From assembly GCF_029961145.1 (NCBI RefSeq), contig NZ_JASBRG010000003.1:434001-498000 (forward strand): 64,000 nucleotides of DNA, in the 5' to 3' direction. Positions 57,652 through 64,000 of this stretch are shown piece by piece. Source of the DNA: Pinibacter soli (GTDB taxonomy: Bacteria; Bacteroidota; Bacteroidia; Chitinophagales; Chitinophagaceae). The notes below the pieces were generated by a model that saw only the letters and a program-made list of their open reading frames with translations, was not told the origin of the DNA and did no database searches. Positions within the stretch are counted from its first letter, which is position 1; each line of letters opens with the position of its first letter. A program made the translations under genes and the position numbers.

Positions 57652-60236
57652 TGGACACGCAGTTACAATATTGTCAATCGTACAGAAAATATTTCTGGCA
57701 GTGGGAAGATAACGCCACCGTTATTACCATTCCGGACAGCAATACCATTGCTTACAAAGACTATGTTGTAAGCGTTATAGGTTATTTACATCCGCAGGGT
57801 TTGCCGCCGTTTGGTTCGTTGTTGGCTGCAATAGCAGCGACCAATGCAAACGGAAGTTATTCAGTTGATGCCATATATAGTTGCTTTCTGCAGGATCTGA
57901 GAAAAGATTACGATGATGCGTTTTCCTTTCTAAAACTGCTGTGGGATCTTCCTGCAGAATACAAAACAGGAGGTAAAAGAATACAGGTTTTCCAGGCAAT
58001 ATTTCATGGCTGCCATAACAGTTTAGCGCTTGTAAAATCGAAGGAGATATATAGACACCATGTACAATCTCCGGCAAGATTTGAGCAGTGGCAGAAGCAG
58101 GAAGGATTTTCAAAGCAGATTTTCGAAAAGGAATTTCGCACGTTGAATGTTGCAGCGAAAAGATTTCCTACAATAGACTCGATACTCAAGCGGGTAGCAA
58201 TGTTGCCGGAGATAACGGATGATATACTTGAACTTGAACCTCCGGACAGCACAGAGGTTGTTAGCGTCGAGAAGGATCTCATGGAGCAGTTGCTGGAGCA
58301 TTCAAAAACATTTCATGCCGCAGCATTGATAAAAAGATTGTGGAGCGGATTAAACATTCCGTTTCATAATTATTTGCCAAGTCAGCAGCCATTGGGAGGT
58401 GTATCTGACATCAGCAATAAAGGCGATTTTAATAGTCTGCTTATTTCCGAATTTGCGAATGACGACATCGTGTTTTTATCGAGGCTCGCCAACAACGAAG
58501 CGTTGTATATTAACCGCGAAGTGCCGCCAACAAATAACGAGCATGAGCGCATCATACTGATAGATGTTTCCATTAAAAATTGGGGAACGCCGAAAACCAT
58601 TGCATTTGCTCTCATGCTGGCAATTGCCAAACATCCTAAAACAGATATTCCGTGCAGGGCTTACGCTGTGGGCAAAAAATATTACCCGCTTTCTTACGAG
58701 AGCATTCACACGATCATCAGCGGATTAGAAGTATTGGATAGTTGCCTGCATGCATCTGAAGGATTAGAGTTGTTCTTTAAAGAGCACACTAAAATGAAAA
58801 ATGTCGAAGTGTTCTTTGTTTCTTCGGAAGATGCTATAAAAGCCGCACCAATACAAAAGACATTGCATGAATTGCACCAGCATTTTTCCTATTGGATCAA
58901 TGCAGATGCGGAGGGCAATGTAGACATTTACAAACGGCAAGCAAGCAGCAAAAGGCATATGCAGCATCTGCTGTTGCCATTGAAAGAACTTTGGAAAAAA
59001 ACGGATGCAACAGTCAAACAAGATGCTGTTGAACACGCGGATATGCTGAAATCCAAATGGCCGATTTTATTTTGCCATCCCGGAAATACACGCTACACAT
59101 TATCTACAGACGATGGTGAAATATTTTTGATTAGCGATAACGGTTGCCTTTTGCGTTTGGCAGATAAAAACAGCAGTTATGGAGAAACGGGCTTTGAGTT
59201 GATCTATACTGGTTTGCCGGCAGGAAGTATTATTTATGAAATGGGTGTTACAGACAACGGACAATATTATTTGCTCGGCTTTCGCGAACATCGCAAGAAT
59301 CTTTTCATTGTTCATCTCAGTACCGGCCAGGTTGCGAAAATTTTGTTTGAAGAATGGCAGCCAAAGTATCGTAGGAATTTCTTGTTTCACAAAAAAGCAT
59401 TTTATTATTTAACGCAACACGACCATTTGAAAATTGATGTTGATGGTTCAATTACCAATGCTGGTATGGACGCACCGGATTCAAGCAGACTTTATAATGA
59501 GCGGGCAGGAGCGTTGGATAAGCTAAAACAAAAGATATATTTCTCAGAAAGCATTTTGAAAAATATCAAAACTATCTTCATCAACAACAATGGCAATCTT
59601 GTGGTTAATGATCAAGAGTTGTGTATAAGTATGAATAACATCATTAGTTTTCTGCAATACAGAGAGACTATGGCTGTTGGCGCGACTACGTTTCGTTTTC
59701 CTGCGGGACGAATTGATGCGACATCTAATGATAAGGAAACGTTTGTCTTTCCCGACGGTAGCACCGTGCAGTTGAACCGCCTTGGAATGTTGAGACTACG
59801 AAGCAGTGATAGTAATATCGCTGACATTTATGTGCCTACTAATCTTAAATATCAGCTGGGTGTGGCGACAGATAAAGTATTTGCAGGGAAAGAGTTTTAT
59901 TTTAATGAAAGAAGGTATGATTTGGTTTTGAAACATTTTACTCAAAATCACGTCGCTATCATGAGAGCAACAGAGGATTTTTTGAAGTTATCGTTAGGTG
60001 ACGCCCGACGACTACTAGAGGGAGATGGAGCTAAAACAATTTACAGGAATGCCGGTTTTGAGAAAGCTGAAACATTTATGCGCATTTTGCAGGATGCTGG
60101 CGCAGAAGTAGAGATGATTGAAAATCCTTCTTCCGTTGGAGAAAATGAATTAATTAAAATCAGTTCGCGGGAGTTTTTTACAAAATACATTGAACAGTTC
60201 ACTTCAGTAATTCGTGCACATGCAGTTAAGAATTAA
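57651..60236 (+). CDS. vWA/beta-propeller protein with C-terminal L7/L12-like domain
   Basis: An 861-residue protein. Residues 1-220 are helical. A vWA-like domain starts at about 298 with IILIDVSIKNWG, where MIDAS is reduced to DVSIK (Asp305), so metal binding is doubtful. From about 470 to 755 beta-propeller-like repeats follow (SDNGCLLRLADKN; TDNGQYYLLGFREHRKNLFIVHL). Residues 756-824 align closely with the C-terminal domain of ribosomal protein L7/L12 (YDLVLK, VAIMRATEDFLKLSLGDARRL, AGAEVEM). Start is GTG in TAGTG overlap. It is the likely scaffold that links the MoxR ATPase to a target. No signal peptide, so cytosolic. Confidence 0.85.
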   Translation: MDTQLQYCQSYRKYFWQWEDNATVITIPDSNTIAYKDYVVSVIGYLHPQGLPPFGSLLAAIAATNANGSYSVDAIYSCFLQDLRKDYDDAFSFLKLLWDLPAEYKTGGKRIQVFQAIFHGCHNSLALVKSKEIYRHHVQSPARFEQWQKQEGFSKQIFEKEFRTLNVAAKRFPTIDSILKRVAMLPEITDDILELEPPDSTEVVSVEKDLMEQLLEHSKTFHAAALIKRLWSGLNIPFHNYLPSQQPLGGVSDISNKGDFNSLLISEFANDDIVFLSRLANNEALYINREVPPTNNEHERIILIDVSIKNWGTPKTIAFALMLAIAKHPKTDIPCRAYAVGKKYYPLSYESIHTIISGLEVLDSCLHASEGLELFFKEHTKMKNVEVFFVSSEDAIKAAPIQKTLHELHQHFSYWINADAEGNVDIYKRQASSKRHMQHLLLPLKELWKKTDATVKQDAVEHADMLKSKWPILFCHPGNTRYTLSTDDGEIFLISDNGCLLRLADKNSSYGETGFELIYTGLPAGSIIYEMGVTDNGQYYLLGFREHRKNLFIVHLSTGQVAKILFEEWQPKYRRNFLFHKKAFYYLTQHDHLKIDVDGSITNAGMDAPDSSRLYNERAGALDKLKQKIYFSESILKNIKTIFINNNGNLVVNDQELCISMNNIISFLQYRETMAVGATTFRFPAGRIDATSNDKETFVFPDGSTVQLNRLGMLRLRSSDSNIADIYVPTNLKYQLGVATDKVFAGKEFYFNERRYDLVLKHFTQNHVAIMRATEDFLKLSLGDARRLLEGDGAKTIYRNAGFEKAETFMRILQDAGAEVEMIENPSSVGENELIKISSREFFTKYIEQFTSVIRAHAVKN

Positions 60237-61935
60237 ACCATACAACAAAAATGCTTTTCCTTTAAAAGCCTTGCTGATAAAGGGAGATAGCGTCAGGCAC
60301 TGGGTAAGTGAAATACATGCGCTCGGTTTATCACTAAGTGAAGTGGACGCATACCCTGTGCCGGGAAGCAGCGCTAATACAGTGTTTGGTTGTTTTGTAT
60401 TGCTGCACAGCAACAAAAAGCTTTCGGATCTGCGCATGCATGAGCAGTTTCAGTCGGTAAGAGATTTGTTGTTCATTCCTTCTTTTTCAACATTGTTTCC
60501 TGCCATGTCGGAGCAGGAGTTGCGGAAACTTTTTTCCTCATCGAAATATTTTATTCATCCTGAAACCGGTTTGGTTGAATTGCCTGAACCTATTGACTGG
60601 AGCGAACTTTTGATCGTGCCTGTCGAAAAATGCAGGGAGATTGAAAAACCGCAGGATGCAGTTTTTATACCACGTAATGTGGATCGTTTCCAAATAAAAG
60701 CAATGCCACCAGAGGATGCTTTGCAGGAAATGGAAGATCAGGTTTTTCCTAAGAAAAAAGAATTTGAGGACAAACCGCTGAATCTTTTTGAGAAAGGTAA
60801 ATTGCTTTTTTATAAACTTTTGTTTACAGGTAAAGAAGGCAAGCAGGGAATGTTTGATGGAAGCGACATAAAAATGCCGGCTTGGCTCAGCAAATTGTGG
60901 CCGGGTTTTGGCGGTACGTGGTTCGATAAAATGCAGGAAGACTTTGCTGATCTTGAAGAAAGAAATAAGCGGAAAGTCGATAAGCTTATGGAGATGTTGG
61001 AGAACGACCCTGAAGAGGCTTTGCGATATGCTATTCCTATTGATCCGGAAGGCAGGGGAAGAGGCCAGATTGGCAATGCAGCACTTGATTTTTTTACAAG
61101 AAGAAGCAATTTCTCCTTGTTCGGCACCGATGGAAGGTCTGGCTCCGGTTACGCAGTCGATCTCGGCGACGCTATGTATGATCTGCAGCGCCAATACATA
61201 AAAACTGCAGAAGAACTGAAGAGAAAAGGTGACTATGAGAAAGCTGCGTTTGTTTATATGAAGCTTTTAAAAAACTATGTCAAGGCAGCCGAAACGCTTG
61301 AGGAAGGACACAAGTACAATGAAGCTGCATCGATATATCTGAAGCATGCCAATAACAAAACAAAAGCAGCACAATGCTATGAAAAGGGCAACATGACAAT
61401 GGAGGCCATTGAATTGTACAAAGAATTAGAGGCGAACGAAAAAGTCGGCGACCTGTATCTCACGATCAATCATCGTAAGGAGGCCAATATTTATTTTGAG
61501 AAAGTTGCTACGGCTCACATTGATTGTGCAAGGTTCCTGAAGGCGTCAATTGTATATAGAAGCAAGATGAACGATCCTGAGGCAGCACAAAGTGTTTTGC
61601 TTAAAGGCTGGCGGGCACACAGAGATGGGAATAATTGTCTCCGCTGTTATTTTGATAACATTGCTGATACAAAAGAGCTGGGTCGTGAAATTAATGCGAT
61701 CTACAAGAATGATGTAAGCGAAGCCAATGTTGACAATTTTCTTGATGTCATCAGGCATGAGTATAAAAAGAAAAACGAGCTGGCGGAAAATATCAGAGAG
61801 ATTGCGTACGAAATAATTGCTGCAAGATCACAGTCCGATCCTTCGATTGTTGTCACATTAAAAAACTTTAATGAAAACGATAAAGAGCTGCTGAAAGACG
61901 CGGTGAGATTTAAATTGAACAACAAAGGCAAGTGA
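60220..61935 (+). CDS. Ternary-system protein with C-terminal TPR-like solenoid
   Basis: A 571-residue cytosolic protein. The N-terminal 200 residues are unassigned (PLKALLIKGDSVRHWVSEIHAL), followed by a charged linker and a hydrophobic W-rich stretch (MPAWLSKLWPGFGGTWFDKM). A Gly/Arg-rich loop (GRGRGQ) precedes a TPR-like solenoid from about 320 to 480 (YIKTAEELKRKGDYEKAAFVYMKLL; NYVKAAETLEEGHKYNEAASIYLKH). The ATG at 60220 was preferred to a GTG at 60214. It overlaps the vWA/propeller gene by 17 bp and its stop codon lies inside a long inverted repeat. It is the last gene of the five. Confidence 0.8.
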   Translation: MQLRIKPYNKNAFPLKALLIKGDSVRHWVSEIHALGLSLSEVDAYPVPGSSANTVFGCFVLLHSNKKLSDLRMHEQFQSVRDLLFIPSFSTLFPAMSEQELRKLFSSSKYFIHPETGLVELPEPIDWSELLIVPVEKCREIEKPQDAVFIPRNVDRFQIKAMPPEDALQEMEDQVFPKKKEFEDKPLNLFEKGKLLFYKLLFTGKEGKQGMFDGSDIKMPAWLSKLWPGFGGTWFDKMQEDFADLEERNKRKVDKLMEMLENDPEEALRYAIPIDPEGRGRGQIGNAALDFFTRRSNFSLFGTDGRSGSGYAVDLGDAMYDLQRQYIKTAEELKRKGDYEKAAFVYMKLLKNYVKAAETLEEGHKYNEAASIYLKHANNKTKAAQCYEKGNMTMEAIELYKELEANEKVGDLYLTINHRKEANIYFEKVATAHIDCARFLKASIVYRSKMNDPEAAQSVLLKGWRAHRDGNNCLRCYFDNIADTKELGREINAIYKNDVSEANVDNFLDVIRHEYKKKNELAENIREIAYEIIAARSQSDPSIVVTLKNFNENDKELLKDAVRFKLNNKGK

Positions 61936-62209
61936 GCACGCAGATGACGCTGATTGGCCTGATTTACACTGATTTTTTGCAAATGCATGGGCACACGGAT
62001 AACACGGATTTGACAGATTTACACGGATGTTTTACCACAAAGGTCGCGAAGTAGCATCACTCGAATACAGTGTTACAGCAAAAAGCGCAAAGGAAGTAAA
62101 GAGGAGTTTCTTCTTTGCTTCCTTTGCGCCACCTTCGCGTCCTTTGCGGTTAAAAAAAGAACCGTAAAAATCAGCGAAAATCAGTTAAATCAGTGTCATC
62201 TGCGTGCTC
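61934..62209. repeat. Nested long inverted repeat (atcagcg and ctttgcg words)
   Basis: GAGCACGCAGATGAC (61934-61948) pairs perfectly with GTCATCTGCGTGCTC (62195-62209), extended on both sides by matched atcag/ctgat words. Inside, ACCACAAAGGTCGCGAAG (62034-62051) pairs with CTTCGCGTCCTTTGCGGT (62133-62150) imperfectly. The outer arm starts one base after the first base of the TGA stop of the operon's last gene. It lies between convergent genes and probably ends both transcripts. Confidence 0.8.
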
Positions 62210-62214
62210 CCTCA

Positions 62215-63189
62215 TCACTCGTATGTCACCACGCCACTATACAAAGTGCCTATCCATTTTTTGCCTTTTGTATCCGCGGTCATGGAGAGAATGCCTGAGT
62301 GTACACCGGGAATAACGAGCGGGGAGTGGCGTTCATTTTCCACCTTGTATAAATAATTACCGCCCACCCAGGTCACATCATTTTCGCACACCAATGTTTT
62401 GAAACCACCGCCGTTTTCCGGAGTAGACATTTCTTCCCACTGGCTGTTTTTTTGACGGATCACGTTTTTAACGGACGTGCCGGAAAGTGCAGCCAGCACA
62501 TTATTATTGTTATCGACGGTCAATGCATTGGGAAACGCTGATGGATATCCCATTTCAGGTAAACGGAACGACGTCCATTTATTATTCTGCCATTTCTTAA
62601 TGCTACCGGTAAAAGCAAAGCTGTTGAATGTGCCCACCCACAGGTCGCCGTTTTGATCAGCACTCATAGAGAGAACAAGATCACTTCCCGCATCGATCAC
62701 CTTCCAGTTTGTTTGAGCAGAAATGCCCGCAAGTTCGCCGCCTTCAAAACCGATCCACACGGTTTTGTTCACTTTGTTATAAGTCATACAGGTTACTGCG
62801 TTGCTGGAAAAGGGGCTGTTTTCGATTGTAAAAATCTGCCAGTTTCCATTGTCGTATCTGGCCACGCCTTTGTCTGTACCGATCCATATAATATTTACTT
62901 CTTCCACGGCAATGGCTCTGATGAAGGAAGAGGGTAGTGGAGAGTTGGAAGTGTCGAAAAACTTCCAGAAGCCGTTTTCCAGGTAAGCAAGTCCTTTGGG
63001 AGTGCCGGCCCATGCAATGTTATTTTTGTCAACGGCAATTGCATTGATCTGGTTGTCGGGTAAACCAGAGTTAGTGGTATTATAAATTACCCATTCATCT
63101 TTTTGCCCCGGGGGCTCATTCAGCAAGTCTGTTTTTTTGCATCCTACACATAGCGAGATCAGCAAAAACAGGTAAACAATTTTTTTCAT
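62215..63189 (-). CDS. Propeller lipoprotein (two-component-regulator-type repeats)
   Basis: A 324-residue lipoprotein with the lipobox LCVGC (Cys17). From about residue 40 it consists of repeats of the type LPDNQINAIAVDKNNIAWAGTPKGLAYLENGFWKFFDTSNSPL, each with W-G/A-G-T and a following G-[LV]; this is the Reg_prop beta-propeller repeat found in the sensor part of hybrid two-component regulators. Here there is no kinase or DNA-binding part, so it is a stand-alone surface or periplasmic binding protein. It converges on the ternary-type operon with a 279-bp gap. Confidence 0.85.
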   Translation of the reverse strand: MKKIVYLFLLISLCVGCKKTDLLNEPPGQKDEWVIYNTTNSGLPDNQINAIAVDKNNIAWAGTPKGLAYLENGFWKFFDTSNSPLPSSFIRAIAVEEVNIIWIGTDKGVARYDNGNWQIFTIENSPFSSNAVTCMTYNKVNKTVWIGFEGGELAGISAQTNWKVIDAGSDLVLSMSADQNGDLWVGTFNSFAFTGSIKKWQNNKWTSFRLPEMGYPSAFPNALTVDNNNNVLAALSGTSVKNVIRQKNSQWEEMSTPENGGGFKTLVCENDVTWVGGNYLYKVENERHSPLVIPGVHSGILSMTADTKGKKWIGTLYSGVVTYE

Positions 63190-63920
63190 TCAAGGTGTTG
63201 TTTTAAGGTCATGGTGTCTGACAATTTTTTTATCTAAACCGTTTTCTCGGATAAGGAATTTTTTTTATAAGATATGGGAGCGGTTGGGAATAGTCCCGGA
63301 GAAACGAAAATCAGTCGCATTCTGTTAAAATTTGGAAACAAAAACGGATAGAAATATGGGGTATGACGTCAAAAAAAGCGGGTCATTCTCTTGGATAGTG
63401 GGAGCATGTACCCAAATATTCTTGTCCTTATTAACAACTAATGAGCGCAAAACAATAATATTTGCTGTGAAAATTGAAATTAACGGGTCAATTAACCCTG
63501 TTAATTTAGAAAAGATTGCTTGCGGAAAGGGAATGATTTACAAGCTAATAGCTCAATTAAGAAGCCATAATTTGGAAATTATAGATTAATTAAACCATTA
63601 ATTAATTCTTTTTTGGAGAAAAACTGAGGATTAATTTTCAAATTAATCTCTTGGATATACCAGAAGTTAACCCTCTGAATGTTTCTTGCATTGTCTTTTG
63701 TTAAATAAAAGCTTGTCAATGAAATATTCACCTCAAGGCATATTGCCAGCCTTTGCACCCTCAGTATTATATTTTATACGGGGCAATTATCTGCATCAAC
63801 TTTTCTATCAATTAAAATTTTCCATTATAGCTAAGCATTCACCACCAAAAATGGCACTAGTGCCATAACAACCTTAATTATTTAAACTCTTAATTTTTAT
63901 TAAACCAAAAAGCTTGAAGT
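63190..63920. other. Gene-poor stretch before the last gene
   Basis: About 730 bp. Apart from one low-confidence frame (63332-63589), it is AT-rich with no hairpin of note except a short TTAATT/AATTAA palindrome cluster (about 63588-63606). The frames between 63600 and 63900 look random. It may hold the promoter of the gene starting at 63921. Confidence 0.5.
63332..63589 (+). CDS. Questionable small ORF
   Basis: An 85-residue open frame starting with an ATG and ending in TAA. The C-terminal half (INPVNLEKIACGKGMIYKLI) has a helix-turn-helix-like look, but the N-terminal half does not read as a domain, codon usage is not like the neighbours, and no family is recognised. It may be a decayed gene or chance. 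Confidence 0.2.
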   Translation: METKTDRNMGYDVKKSGSFSWIVGACTQIFLSLLTTNERKTIIFAVKIEINGSINPVNLEKIACGKGMIYKLIAQLRSHNLEIID

Positions 63921-64000
63921 ATGAAAAAACTGCTTTTTACGAATTTCAACCGTTCGTATCATGACTGGCGGGCAAGTCGGTACATAAAACCTGCCGCGGT
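63921..64000 (+). CDS. Start of a gene cut by the window end
   Basis: ATG at 63921 opens a frame that runs without a stop to the last base (MKKLLFTNFNRSYHDWRASR...). Upstream is AAGCTTGAAGT and an AT-rich region. The basic N-terminus could be the lead of an exported protein such as a TonB-dependent receptor with a long leader, but only 26 residues are visible and no function is assigned. Confidence 0.5.
   Translation, partial: MKKLLFTNFNRSYHDWRASRYIKPAA

Noticed and set aside
60538-61194. 218-codon open frame antisense to the TPR-like gene
   Set aside because: Overlaps fully with a well-supported gene in an overlapping operon; composition is that of a shadow frame.
63686-63868. 60-codon open frame before the last gene
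   Set aside because: No start context, no domain character and AT-rich random composition.

Overview
The window reads as chromosomal DNA of a Bacteroidota bacterium, most likely from the Chitinophagia (Chitinophagaceae-like). Pointers are a complete Bat (MoxR/DUF58/BatA/BatB-TPR/BatD) operon, the amidase-MCE-OstA block divergent from lptD, Ddl next to a PASTA protein, a sulfatase with an unlinked maturase, weak Shine-Dalgarno sequences, and -7 boxes of the TAnnTTTG type (best case: TTTTGACA-N16-TACCTTCG before the DHH phosphatase). No rRNA, tRNA, intact insertion sequence, CRISPR array or phage gene was found. This is by-eye annotation: family calls rest on motifs and memory of the families, with no database search.

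Layout. 0-3.8 kb: BlaI/M56 (BlaR1-like) regulator pair divergent from an L,D-transpeptidase fused to a TonB C-terminal domain. 3.9-8 kb: argS, msrA, nhaA. 8-14.7 kb: envelope block (OstA, MlaD/MCE, N-acetylmuramoyl-L-alanine amidase, divergent lptD). 15.4-17.4 kb: UPF1-like helicase. 17.5-26.1 kb: a carbohydrate locus with a DUF3472 protein, a sugar-1-kinase-like protein, a GH109-like oxidoreductase-fold glycosidase, a large glycoside-hydrolase-like protein and a LacI regulator, which fits use of N-acetylhexosamine-containing glycans. 26.2-38.6 kb: mixed housekeeping genes (MpaB-like, methyltransferase, DinB, ndk, DHH phosphatase, FKBP, ddl, PASTA, rhodanese, UbiA-like, dienelactone hydrolase, YjbQ, YiiX-like). 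38.9-42.7 kb: a redox/sulfur-stress cluster behind a Crp/Fnr regulator, with two identical-plan palindromes in front of a 1-Cys peroxiredoxin. 42.8-46.9 kb: SDR, DUF983, AraC regulator, sulfatase. 47.3-54.1 kb: Bat operon on the minus strand. 55.2-61.9 kb: a tightly overlapping five-gene plus-strand operon with a second MoxR/RavA-like ATPase, a vWA/beta-propeller protein ending in a ribosomal L7/L12-like domain, and three poorly characterised partners. 62.2-64 kb: a propeller lipoprotein and the start of a further gene.

The strongest candidate for an unusual system is the 55.2-61.9 kb operon, which looks like a MoxR-vWA-beta-propeller ternary system, a class proposed to be involved in NTP-dependent biological conflict. 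It lies back to back with the Bat operon, so two MoxR/vWA machines diverge from a short region rich in small palindromes.

A second theme is the intergenic DNA. Almost every gene end carries a hairpin, and many hairpins are built from arms of short degenerate repeated words (such as gaataactg, cacagagg, ctaagtaa, aattagg). Several families recur at distant sites: CGTCATTGCGAG, ACGCCTAACGC, ACCTGACAGG and GTTGCGTCGCACACT.
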